A stretch of 23,184 nt of DNA from Candidatus Helarchaeota archaeon. GTDB lineage: Archaea > Asgardarchaeota > Lokiarchaeia > Helarchaeales > JABXJV01. Both the position numbers and the translations under genes were made by a program. Positions within the stretch are counted from its first letter, which is position 1. Every line of letters starts with the position of its first letter. The notes under the pieces are model-generated. The model was not told the DNA's origin. It ran no database searches and worked only from the letters and a program-made list of their open reading frames with translations. Shown here piece after piece: positions 7,803-15,144 of the stretch. The stretch covers positions 1 to 23,184 of the forward strand of contig JABXJV010000191.1 in NCBI GenBank assembly GCA_013375355.1, written 5' to 3'.

Positions 7803-9116
7803 TTAAAAAAATACCCATAAAGTGCCTAATGGAAAACTTAGAGCTATTATAGTTAAAAATATAAAAAAGAAAAATTTTCTTTTTTTGCTAATTGGAGACA
7901 CATCATTCAAAGGTCCAGGATGAGATATACCCCTAGATAAAACAAGGACTATAAAACCGAATACTGGGCTAATGTAAAAAATAATACCAAGACTGATGAG
8001 ACCTATTATTTTATAAAGTTCTATCCTTCTGGGGATTCCACTAATATTAATCGTGAATCCAACATCCCCGAATACTGCCCGAGATACATGTCCTCCATCT
8101 AATTGTCCAAATGGTAACATATTTAAAGCTGTTAACAGTAGACCCACCCATGCAGCAAAGGCCAGTGGATGAAAAAATATGATTACATCAGGTAATAATA
8201 TTGGAGCAACTGATCGAGCGTAAAAATTATACGTTATTGTTCCAGGAAAGAATATTGGATCCAGAATATAAAATATTGGCATCAAAGGCAATTGAGGGGT
8301 TGTAAGAAGTACCAAAACCCATAATTCAACAAGCTCTCTTGGTAAATAAGGGTAAAGAATGTTCATAAATGTAACATAATCTGCGGTTGTGATAGGTTCT
8401 GTCAGATACAAGCCCACTGAAAGGACAATACAAGTTACTAAAAAGCCGACTAATGGACCGAATAAACCAATATCAAAAAGCTCATTTCGGTTTTTCACCA
8501 AACCTTTCTGTTTTATAATCGCACCCATTGTACCTAAAGGAGGCATTGGTAAGGGAATAAAATAAGGCCAGCTTGTACGTGTTTTATGCATACGACAAGC
8601 AGCCATGTGACCTAATTCATGAAGTCCGAGAATAGATAAAATTGATAGACCATAACCAATAAGTATAGGAAGCAATTTGAATATACTGTTAAATTGAGTG
8701 TTCATATTTAGAGGGTCTGCACCTAAAAAAATAAAATATAACCAAGCAGCAAAGAATACTGAAATTAAAGTACAGACGAATAATATTATATTTAATTTAA
8801 TATTTTCTGGTTGTATTTCCTCTTGCGGTTTAGGAACGATTAATAGTGAGTAATATTTTCCCTTTTCAGCAGCCTCTCCCAACATATCTAACTCTAAAAG
8901 TGTTGGAGTTCTTAGAAATGGGAGTAAATTTAGATCCGCAAATTGTTCCAATATTGAATCGAATGCATCTTCCACATTTTTAATTTTTGGCTCTTTCAAA
9001 ATTAAAAACGTAGGAGTACTAGTTATCGGATTTAGAAATTCTCTTTCTGAAAAAAATTCAGTTTCTATTACTTGTCGAATTTGGTAAAAATCATAAGGTT
9101 TATCGTAAAAATACAT
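7803..9116 (-). CDS. site-2 protease family (M50) intramembrane metalloprotease, EGY-like
   Basis: The 437-aa protein has a soluble N-terminal part of about 105 residues, then six or seven hydrophobic segments. The zinc motif HELGH is at 166-170 inside a membrane helix, and the third ligand motif LDGGH is at 339-343 (D340). Downstream of HELGH, FIPLPMPPLGTMGAI and NRNELFDIGLFGPLVG match the subgroup that includes plant EGY1/EGY2 and their archaeal and cyanobacterial relatives rather than bacterial RseP, and no PDZ domain is visible. Such proteases cut transmembrane or membrane-proximal segments of regulatory proteins; no substrate is apparent here. It starts with ATG after a GGA-containing leader and lies between the acetyltransferase and larA. 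Confidence 0.9.
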   Translation of the reverse strand: MYFYDKPYDFYQIRQVIETEFFSEREFLNPITSTPTFLILKEPKIKNVEDAFDSILEQFADLNLLPFLRTPTLLELDMLGEAAEKGKYYSLLIVPKPQEEIQPENIKLNIILFVCTLISVFFAAWLYFIFLGADPLNMNTQFNSIFKLLPILIGYGLSILSILGLHELGHMAACRMHKTRTSWPYFIPLPMPPLGTMGAIIKQKGLVKNRNELFDIGLFGPLVGFLVTCIVLSVGLYLTEPITTADYVTFMNILYPYLPRELVELWVLVLLTTPQLPLMPIFYILDPIFFPGTITYNFYARSVAPILLPDVIIFFHPLAFAAWVGLLLTALNMLPFGQLDGGHVSRAVFGDVGFTINISGIPRRIELYKIIGLISLGIIFYISPVFGFIVLVLSRGISHPGPLNDVSPISKKRKFFFFIFLTIIALSFPLGTLWVFF

Positions 9117-9164
9117 TGTTTTTCCAGATTTTAACTTAATTAAAATAATTTATTAAATAATTTC

Positions 9165-9665
9165 TTAATATTTATAAGCCATTAAATATGCATCTTCCCC
9201 ATCCTTGTAATAATGAGAAAGTTTTTTTACTATACTAAATGAATTCTTTTTATATAAATTAATGGCGGAAGTATTTGATACTCGAACTTCCAAAATAATT
9301 TCTTTCGCATTATAATCGAATTTCATCGAATGAATTCCACCTAGTAGCAAATTTTGTCCTAGTCCTTTTTCTCTATGCTCATGAAGAACCGCAATAGAAA
9401 CCAAGTGTCCCTTATCAACCCATTTCAAACCAAAGCATGAGATGCCTTTTTCTTTACGAAACATAGAGTAACCAACGATTTTTTCATCTATCAGGACTAC
9501 TAAGAAACTTTTTGGGTATCTATAATAAATTCCCAAGAAAAAGAAGTCGGGATAATTCTCTGGCAAACATTTTAAATTAATATCAACAACTGAAGAAAGA
9601 TCCTCTTCTTTAAATTCTCTCAAACTATAAGGAGTGCCATCCATCGAGAATTTTTTCAAAGTCAT
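9165..9665 (-). CDS. rimI: Ard1/RimI-type N-terminal protein acetyltransferase
   Basis: GNAT-fold enzyme of 166 aa. It closely follows the archaeal Ard1 (Naa10/Naa50-like) pattern: CLPENYPDFFF (about 33-43), KGHLVSIAVL (85-94), the acetyl-CoA loop REKGLG (98-103), then DYNAKEIILEVRVSN and YKDGEDAYLMA at the C-terminus. Archaeal Ard1 acetylates the alpha-amino group of nascent or mature proteins. ATG at 9665 gives full length; an alternative ATG at 9644 also precedes the domain. The gene is 48 nt upstream of the M50 protease and is probably first in that operon, with its promoter in the 117-nt region shared with the divergent radical SAM gene. Confidence 0.9.
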   Translation of the reverse strand: MTLKKFSMDGTPYSLREFKEEDLSSVVDINLKCLPENYPDFFFLGIYYRYPKSFLVVLIDEKIVGYSMFRKEKGISCFGLKWVDKGHLVSIAVLHEHREKGLGQNLLLGGIHSMKFDYNAKEIILEVRVSNTSAINLYKKNSFSIVKKLSHYYKDGEDAYLMAYKY

Positions 9666-9774
9666 CTTTACTTCAACTTATTAAAGTGCCTTTTTCATTT
9701 CTAATTTAATTGCTAGAGAAATAACATAAAAGTTTTATTTTTTATAATTTATTTTGTTTTTAGTCAAGAAAATT

Positions 9775-9780
9775 GGAGGT
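9775..9780 (+). promoter_or_regulatory. Shine-Dalgarno GGAGGT without a canonical start codon
   Basis: A full GGAGGT stands directly ahead of the in-frame N-terminal extension of the radical SAM gene. In that frame no ATG, GTG or TTG occurs until 10011, so this site marks translation starting at a non-standard codon: ATA at 9783 (2 nt spacing) or GTC at 9789 (8 nt spacing). Confidence 0.65.
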
Positions 9781-9782
9781 AT

Positions 9783-10922
9783 ATAAAAGTCAAAATTCCA
9801 GAATGCAAAGTTTGTCACAAATCTGACAAATTATTCTCTAAAAATTTAGGAGTCTGTTATAAATGTATTATAGAAAGACCATCTGAAGCCATCTCAATTA
9901 CAAACCAAATACATAAAATAAGTAGAAAGAAATATGGTCTTCCTTCAACTATCCCAAGAGACCCTAATGGCCTAAGATGTGGAATTTGTTCAAATGATTG
10001 TAAAATCCCTTTGAATGGACTGGGTTATTGTGGTCTTGTGAAAAATGAAAATGGTAAGATTAATCGTTTAGCTGGTACAATAGATAAGGGGCTACTTCAG
10101 TGGTATTACGACCCAAATCCTACAAATTGTGTTGCAGCCTTTGTTTGTCCTGCCGGAACTGGTTGCGGATATCCCGACTTTGCTAATAAACAAGGGCCTG
10201 AATATGGATACTCAAATCTTGCTGTGTTTTATGGTGCATGTAATTTTGACTGTTTATATTGTCAGAACTATCAATATCGTCAAATGCCTCAAAAATTAAA
10301 CCCTATCATTAGTGCCAGGGAACTAGCCAGCAAAATTAATGAGAAAGTAAGTTGTATTTGCTATTTTGGAGGGGATCCTTCTCCACAAATGCCTCATGCA
10401 ATTAAAACTGCTCAAATTGCTATGAATAAAGCTAAAGAAAATGGCCAAATTTTCAGGGTCTGTTTTGAAACGAATGGTGGGGTGAATTGGCCGTTGATGA
10501 AGAAAGCAGCAGAATTAGCATTTAATTCAGGTGGTTGTATTAAAATAGATCTTAAATGTTTTAATGAAAATTTGAATATAGCTCTTTGTGGGGTATCTAA
10601 TAAACAAACTCTTGAAAATTTTAAAAAATTAGGAGAAATGGTAGCAAAAAGACCTAAAATTCCTTTTCTAATAGGTTCAACCTTATTAGTTCCAGGTTAT
10701 GTAGATGTTGATGAAGTAAGGAAAATAGCTCAATTTATAAAAGATATCAATCCAAACATTCCATATTCGCTATTAGGGTTTTCTCCACATTATCACATGA
10801 ACGATCTGCCCCTAACCAGCAAGTACCACGCACAACGCTGTCTAGAAGTGGCTAAAAGAGGGGTTGGCTTAGAAAAAGTTAAAATTGGGAATGTACATCT
10901 ACTTTCGGATATAAAATACTAA
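9783..10922 (+). CDS. radical SAM protein (PFL-activase/AmmeMemoRadiSam-like) with N-terminal zinc knuckle
   Basis: About 379 aa, numbered from ATA at 9783. The radical SAM cluster motif is C153-x3-C157-x2-C160 (CNFDCLYCQNY), followed by GGDPSPQMP and an E-T-N-G segment as in pyruvate formate-lyase activase relatives. Ahead of it lies RCGICSNDC (C66, C69, C73) with C83 in GYCGL, the cysteine-rich lead-in known from archaeal AmmeMemoRadiSam/PflX-like proteins. Still earlier, C8-x2-C11 and C25-x2-C28 look like a zinc knuckle. The first canonical start in frame (TTG, 10011) would remove both the knuckle and C66-C73. The strong GGAGGT at 9775 and the conserved-looking cysteines argue that translation begins at ATA 9783 or GTC 9789. 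An in-frame TAG at 9714 bounds the frame. The substrate is unknown. Confidence 0.85.
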   Translation: MKVKIPECKVCHKSDKLFSKNLGVCYKCIIERPSEAISITNQIHKISRKKYGLPSTIPRDPNGLRCGICSNDCKIPLNGLGYCGLVKNENGKINRLAGTIDKGLLQWYYDPNPTNCVAAFVCPAGTGCGYPDFANKQGPEYGYSNLAVFYGACNFDCLYCQNYQYRQMPQKLNPIISARELASKINEKVSCICYFGGDPSPQMPHAIKTAQIAMNKAKENGQIFRVCFETNGGVNWPLMKKAAELAFNSGGCIKIDLKCFNENLNIALCGVSNKQTLENFKKLGEMVAKRPKIPFLIGSTLLVPGYVDVDEVRKIAQFIKDINPNIPYSLLGFSPHYHMNDLPLTSKYHAQRCLEVAKRGVGLEKVKIGNVHLLSDIKY

Positions 10923-11101
10923 ATTATCTTTAATTAATTTCCAAATTATACTGAAAAAATTATTTTATTTATTTAATTTAGCATTTTGTGTAAATTCAAT
11001 AAATTAATTAAATTAATATTGATGGATGTAAAATATTTTTAAAAGAAGTAACTAATAAGATATTATCTCTTGAATCAATCATTTAAAACGAGAGAATTGC
11101 T

Positions 11102-11629
11102 ATGAGTAAATTACCACTTTATGTTTTCAAAATCAGCATAATAGGACAGCCTGCTGTAGGCAAGACTTCATTAGTGAAGAAATACGTAACTGAGAAATTT
11201 TCCGAAGAATATAAAAGCACAATGGGTGCTAACATTTATTTAAAGAATATAGAGTTGGAAGGCAATAGAATTAAGCTAACATTATGGGATTTAGCCGGCG
11301 ATGATAGATGGAGTCAAATGCAAGATGTTTATTTCCAAGGTGCACAGGGAGCTTTAATTGTCTACGACGTTACACGGAGATCTACATACAATCAGATAGA
11401 GGAAAGATGGATGGCTGAATTGGAAAAGTACGTTAAAGAGCCAAAATTTCAAACTATTCTTGTTGCTAATAAAATAGATTTGCCAAATAAAGAAGTTACT
11501 AAAGATGATGGATTAAAACTTCAAAAAAGAATTAATGCTAATGGATTTATGGAAACTTCCGCAAAGACTGGCGATAAAGTGGATGATGCATTTACAGAAT
11601 TGGCAAAATTATTAATTTCTAAATTTTGA
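11102..11629 (+). CDS. Ras/Rab-type small GTPase
   Basis: The 175 aa form one G domain with all five motifs: G1 GQPAVGKT (15-22), G2 threonine T40, G3 WDLAGD (62-67), G4 NKID (123-126) and G5 ETSAK (151-155). It resembles the Rab/Ras-like GTPases abundant in Asgard archaea. The position of the catalytic glutamine in Ras (DTAGQ) is an aspartate, D67, which would be expected to alter or slow intrinsic hydrolysis. The C-terminus (LLISKF) has no cysteine, so no prenylation signal; any membrane attachment needs a partner. The ATG is preceded by GAGAG and a 180-nt A/T-rich region with TATA-like TTTTTAAAAG near 11037. The JAMM-protein gene follows after a T-rich 42-nt gap. Confidence 0.92.
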   Translation: MSKLPLYVFKISIIGQPAVGKTSLVKKYVTEKFSEEYKSTMGANIYLKNIELEGNRIKLTLWDLAGDDRWSQMQDVYFQGAQGALIVYDVTRRSTYNQIEERWMAELEKYVKEPKFQTILVANKIDLPNKEVTKDDGLKLQKRINANGFMETSAKTGDKVDDAFTELAKLLISKF

Positions 11630-11671
11630 TTTCTTTTTAAATAATTTTATTTTTTGTGGGATAACCATATA

Positions 11672-13315
11672 ATGGAATATCAGGAGCAAGGTAGAGCATA
11701 CGAAATTAGCGGAAATTTCCGAGAAGCCGTAAAAAATTATTTAAAAGCCGCTTTAGAACTGGATAAAACCTTAGATATCGAGGACCCTAAAACTGAAATT
11801 GGAGATAGTTTATTTCGGGCGGCAGCTTGTTTTGTAGAGATACAAGAATATGCTAAAGCAATTAAATGCTATCAAAATGCAATTAATTCTTATTCTAAAG
11901 GTCAATTAGAGTTAAAAGAAAAATATGAAAAAATTGCAAATTGCTGTGCAGATTTAGCAACTTGTTTATTAAATCCAAAAGAGGGAGTTCCTGATTATTT
12001 AAACTCAATAAGATTTTTTCAAAAAGCTAGAGAATTTACTATTAAAAGGGCAGAAGCTGAAGATTCCGTTCTACAAAAATATATTTATGAACGTGCTACA
12101 ATTTATGATAGTTTTATAGCAATAATTGATCTCTTACTCGAATTGCCTGAAAGTGCCGAAGAAATAATGAGTAAAACGGATGAACTAATCAAATTAAATA
12201 AAATATCAGGATTTGGTTTGACAATATTTAATTTTATAAATAATATACTAAAAACTAATATTGAAGAGGCTAGAAAGAATCTTCAAATAATTGAAGCAGA
12301 ATCTAATAATCTTTCATTGTCTGGGCCCTCTTTTCAAGCCATTCTTATAAGTTTGTTCCATAATGTTTTACTTAAATATGTTCCTGAAGAAAGACTTCAC
12401 TTAACAAAAGTTACTATAGAAGAAAAGGGAATAGTTTATTTAAGTCTTAAAACATTTCGAAATATTTTATTACATACATTGTTTTACGCAAATTTTGACA
12501 TTAAACGGTCAGAATGGAAAGAAACATATGGTCTTTTAATTGGAAAAATAAAAGAAGATGATTTGATAATTGTTGATTCAGTACCAATTACTTCGGGTGA
12601 GAAATTTGAAGTTGCATTTGAGGAAAAGCATTATTTAAAAGCAGCAGAATTTGATTCGATAGCAATTGAGAAAGGATATTTTACTGTTGGTTGGTATCAT
12701 TCACATCCAGGACTTGGTCTTTTTCTATCGCCTACAGATATATTAAATCAATTAGGATATCAAAATTTAAACCCGAAGGCAATAGCATTAGTATTTGATT
12801 TCACTAAAATTTCTGAAGAGTTCTTAGGTTTTGAGATATTTAGACTCGATGACCCCACCCTAGGAACCGTATCAGACTTTCATAAAGTAAGTTGGAAAAT
12901 CAAAGGCATAAAAAAATCTTTTCAGAAGGGAATTCCTTCGATTTTAGATAATTTTCAATCGAAAGTTGAAAAAATGATAAAAAAGTCTCCAATATTGACA
13001 ATAGAACAAATTGCCCATCATTTACATTATTCTCAATTTGTAGTGAAAGAAATTCTAATTGAGATGTTTGAAAAAAAGGATAAACTTAAAGGAATTTTTT
13101 TTGATATCGATACCGGAACATTCCTTCATGAAGAATCAACATATAGGGCTATCTTAAATCTAATAAAGCGTTACAAAAATGTTCAATTTTCTCTAATTTC
13201 AAAAACTTTAAATGTAACAGAAAAATTTGCAGTGAAGCTCTTGGATGATATGTTAAATAAGGGAATGATTCAAGGTAAAATTCGGTTGAGTTCTTCTGAT
13301 TTTTTAAAAGATTAA
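11672..13315 (+). CDS. helical-repeat (TPR-like) + JAMM/MPN+ metalloprotease + winged-helix fusion protein
   Basis: 547 aa from ATG 11672; a TTG six codons upstream (11654) has no ribosome site. Residues ~1-240 are paired amphipathic helices of TPR/alpha-SNAP style (RAYEISGNFREAVKNYLKAA, then AKAIKCYQNAINSY). Residues ~255-410 form an MPN domain with a complete JAMM zinc site: E284 in ETYGLLIG, H343 and H345 in WYHSHPG, S353 and D356 in LSPTD (H-x-H-x7-S-x2-D). This is the active form found in Rpn11 and CSN5, which remove ubiquitin-like modifiers. Residues ~440-547 hold one or two winged-helix-like units (SPILTIEQIAHHLHYS; VQFSLISKTLNVTEKFAVK). Predicted role: isopeptidase or peptidase with built-in scaffold and docking modules. 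The substrate is unknown and no ubiquitin or E1/E2 gene is in the window. Probably co-transcribed with the GTPase. Confidence 0.88.
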   Translation: MEYQEQGRAYEISGNFREAVKNYLKAALELDKTLDIEDPKTEIGDSLFRAAACFVEIQEYAKAIKCYQNAINSYSKGQLELKEKYEKIANCCADLATCLLNPKEGVPDYLNSIRFFQKAREFTIKRAEAEDSVLQKYIYERATIYDSFIAIIDLLLELPESAEEIMSKTDELIKLNKISGFGLTIFNFINNILKTNIEEARKNLQIIEAESNNLSLSGPSFQAILISLFHNVLLKYVPEERLHLTKVTIEEKGIVYLSLKTFRNILLHTLFYANFDIKRSEWKETYGLLIGKIKEDDLIIVDSVPITSGEKFEVAFEEKHYLKAAEFDSIAIEKGYFTVGWYHSHPGLGLFLSPTDILNQLGYQNLNPKAIALVFDFTKISEEFLGFEIFRLDDPTLGTVSDFHKVSWKIKGIKKSFQKGIPSILDNFQSKVEKMIKKSPILTIEQIAHHLHYSQFVVKEILIEMFEKKDKLKGIFFDIDTGTFLHEESTYRAILNLIKRYKNVQFSLISKTLNVTEKFAVKLLDDMLNKGMIQGKIRLSSSDFLKD

Positions 13316-13350
13316 GAAAATTATTTTATCTGTTACTTTCATTTCAAGAA

Positions 13351-13366
13351 TTTTTTTCTTCTTTTT
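13351..13366 (+). terminator. T-rich terminator after the JAMM gene
   Basis: T7-C-TTC-T5 begins 36 nt past the stop codon, without a clear hairpin, in the style of archaeal U-tract termination. Confidence 0.4.
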
Positions 13367-13401
13367 ACTCTAAAAATAAATTATTTCTCAAAATGAAAAA
13401 A

Positions 13402-13409
13402 TTTATAAG
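13402..13409 (+). promoter_or_regulatory. possible TATA box for rpoK
   Basis: TTTATAAG follows an A-rich stretch (GAAAAAA) that could be the TFB recognition element. Initiation would fall near 13430, giving a leader of about 100 nt before rpoK. No structure was recognised in that leader. Confidence 0.35.
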
Positions 13410-13530
13410 TATAAATTAATGAAAATGATAAAAAACCTATTTTTCAAACGTTTAACTGATTTTGGGTATTTTAAGTTAAAAATAAGAAATATTCATATAA
13501 GGTTCAAATTTTGGTCGGGCGCTATTAATT

Positions 13531-13878
13531 ATGGTTAAAAAATCAAAAAAAAAGACCAAAAAAAAGATTAAGAGCAAAAAAGAGTTAATTGAAGAACCAT
13601 CTATACAATTAAAAAAAGAAAAAAGAGAAATTAAGCCAGAAATTGGACCACATCATTTAACTAAATATGAGAGGGCAAGAATAATAGGAGCTAGAGCCTT
13701 GCAAATCTCTATGTCAGCACCAATTCTGTTAGATGAAATTCCTGACATTAAAGATCCAATCCAAATTGCTGAAATGGAACTTGAACAGAGATTATTACCT
13801 ATAACAGTTCGAAGAAAACTTCCTGATGGAAAATATGAGGATATTCCCTTGATCTATCTACTAAATCACGGATATTAA
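13531..13878 (+). CDS. rpoK: DNA-directed RNA polymerase subunit K (Rpo6/Rpb6)
   Basis: Small RNA polymerase subunit, orthologue of eukaryotic Rpb6 and bacterial omega, which helps fold and hold the largest subunit. The core is unmistakable: [18 protein letters not shown] (43-60), then SAPILL and [22 protein letters not shown] (79-100). The 115-aa protein carries a ~40-residue Lys-rich N-terminal tail, longer than the compact archaeal form (about 60-90 aa) and opposite in charge to the acidic tail of Rpb6. Elsewhere in archaea rpoK often sits with ribosomal-protein or other polymerase genes; here it stands alone, followed after 27 nt by a broken acetyltransferase gene. The ATG at 13531 is the first codon of the tail; the ribosome site is weak. 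Confidence 0.95.
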   Translation: MVKKSKKKTKKKIKSKKELIEEPSIQLKKEKREIKPEIGPHHLTKYERARIIGARALQISMSAPILLDEIPDIKDPIQIAEMELEQRLLPITVRRKLPDGKYEDIPLIYLLNHGY

Positions 13879-13905
13879 GCAAGATATTACAAGAGGTTTC
13901 TTTCA

Positions 13906-14453
13906 ATGATTTTAGAATCTATTAACGTTAAATTATCTAACAGAAATCTAGTTCAAATCGTAATTAGACATGCTATAAAAACAGATTTGTCTATGATTTG
14001 GGAAAATTTCAATTCTGTGGTTGGTGAAAAAAAATTTATTCCAGTCATTTCTGAGATCACAAATAAATATGAACAAGAATCGTGGTTCTATAACCATCAA
14101 AATGAAAATAACATTGTTCTCGTTGCCACCATTGATGAAAAAGTAGTAGGACATTGCACAATTGAACACATAATTGGGAATGTAGCGAACAAGCTGGAGA
14201 CTTAGGGATTTTATTAAATAAGCACTACAGGAATGCAAAGCCAAGCATTGGCGGTCTTTTAATGAAAAATGCATTACGAGAAGCAAAATTAAAGGGTTTT
14301 GAAAAAGTCAATCTATCTGTATTCCATACTAATACTAATGCAATAAAATTGTATAAAAAATTGGGTTTTAAAATAGTTGGAACTCGAAAAAGACAGTTTA
14401 AGATCGAAAAACACTACTTCGACGAAGTTCTAATGGACTATTTTATAGAGTGA
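13906..14453 (+). pseudogene. GNAT-family acetyltransferase, frameshifted
   Basis: Two adjoining frames make one GNAT protein. The first (13906-14205) starts after a good GAGGT site and reads to VATIDEKVVGHCTIEH, then meets a stop. Reading the other frame from about 14169 continues NWECSEQAGDLGILL and runs without break through NTNAIKLYKKLGFKIVG to 14453. A slip of -1 (one missing base) between about 14163 and 14172 joins them into ~183 aa. The acetyl-CoA loop is also degraded: where R-x-x-G-x-G/A is expected there is YRNAKPSIGG. That second defect favours real decay over a single sequencing error, though an assembly error or programmed frameshift cannot be excluded. It lies 27 nt after rpoK. 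Confidence 0.75.
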
Positions 14454-14480
14454 AATAAAAAATTAAACAATATAATTTAT

Positions 14481-14930
14481 CTATTCAAAACTGTAAATAC
14501 CTTTTTTTTTACGGTCATATTCTTTTATTATTGGATCTAATTCGACGAGTAGATCGACTGTTTCCTCGAAATATGGAGCTTCAAGCTCCCATTCTGCATC
14601 CTCTAATCCATATTCCTTGAAAAGATAACAAAAAACCCTATAACATCTCGGACAATACTTAGTGCGCTCATAATAATATGTATCTTCGTCGTCTTCATCT
14701 TCTTTTATCAATTTCTCCTTACCAAGTTTTAACTTTACTTTATGAAATGGGCAAACAGTCCATTTCTCAGTGAGAATTGGAAGTAATTCGTACTTTCGGT
14801 CTAATTCTTTTTCCTCTGCATCTTCACTTTCTAAGCCCTTTGCTTCTTTTTCCTTTGCAATTTTCATACATTCTACTGAACAATAAGATTCTCCGGGTGT
14901 TGGGACTCCGCAAATTGGACACGTCATCAT
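14481..14930 (-). CDS. zinc-ribbon protein (DUF2116-like N-terminus), function unknown
   Basis: 149 aa. The N-terminus TCPICGVPTPGESYCSVEC has C4, C7, C17 and C21, the layout of the archaeal DUF2116 zinc ribbon. A charged helix rich in Glu and Lys follows (about 24-48). A second possible metal site is built from C60, H63 (CPFH), C93, C96 (CPRC) and C101, split by an acidic stretch (KEDEDDEDTYYYE). No catalytic motif is visible; a nucleic-acid or protein-binding role is possible but unproven. Two ATGs stand in tandem at 14930 and 14927 after GGAAGA. Its upstream region holds the hairpin at 14989-15014. The gene is convergent with the GNAT pseudogene. Confidence 0.8.
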   Translation of the reverse strand: MMTCPICGVPTPGESYCSVECMKIAKEKEAKGLESEDAEEKELDRKYELLPILTEKWTVCPFHKVKLKLGKEKLIKEDEDDEDTYYYERTKYCPRCYRVFCYLFKEYGLEDAEWELEAPYFEETVDLLVELDPIIKEYDRKKKGIYSFE

Positions 14931-14988
14931 TTTTTCTTCCGTAACATGTCTTAAAATAATAGAAGAATTTTACATTTAAAAATCTTTG

Positions 14989-15014
14989 AAAAGCGCCTAA
15001 ATAGAGGCGCTTTT
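14989..15014. terminator. perfect 10-bp hairpin with T-tract (terminator or operator)
   Basis: AAAAGCGCCT (14989-14998) and AGGCGCTTTT (15005-15014) are exact complements around a 6-nt loop, with flanking A/T on both sides, so it could act on either strand. It lies 130 nt past the stop of the 91-aa gene and 58 nt upstream of the zinc-ribbon gene. It is much more GC-rich than its surroundings. The motif CGCCTAA occurs within it (14994-15000) and again at 15024-15030, which would also suit a regulator-binding site upstream of the zinc-ribbon gene. Confidence 0.5.
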
Positions 15015-15144
15015 TAATAAACTCGCCTAATCTGACTATTTTTTGTCGATAAAATTCCTTTTTATTGAATTTAAAAGCATTTTTTTAAAATCTTTGCAGA
15101 AATTCAGAATTATTTAATTTATAAGGCTGATTTCTAGGAGTATT

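Noticed and set aside
10011..10922. Radical SAM gene starting at TTG 10011
   Set aside because: This start would remove conserved-looking cysteines in the same frame and has no ribosome site; GGAGGT at 9775 points upstream.
13495..13525. Possible tRNA end (GGTTCAAAT T-loop-like) upstream of rpoK
   Set aside because: The flanking bases do not form a T stem (TAAGG versus TTTGG) and no acceptor, anticodon or D arm can be folded upstream.
13940..13965. GTTCAAATC T-loop-like motif
   Set aside because: It lies inside the GNAT reading frame and has no matching stems.
13948..14286. 112-aa minus-strand ORF
   Set aside because: Antisense shadow of the frameshifted GNAT gene, which has a ribosome site and family motifs.
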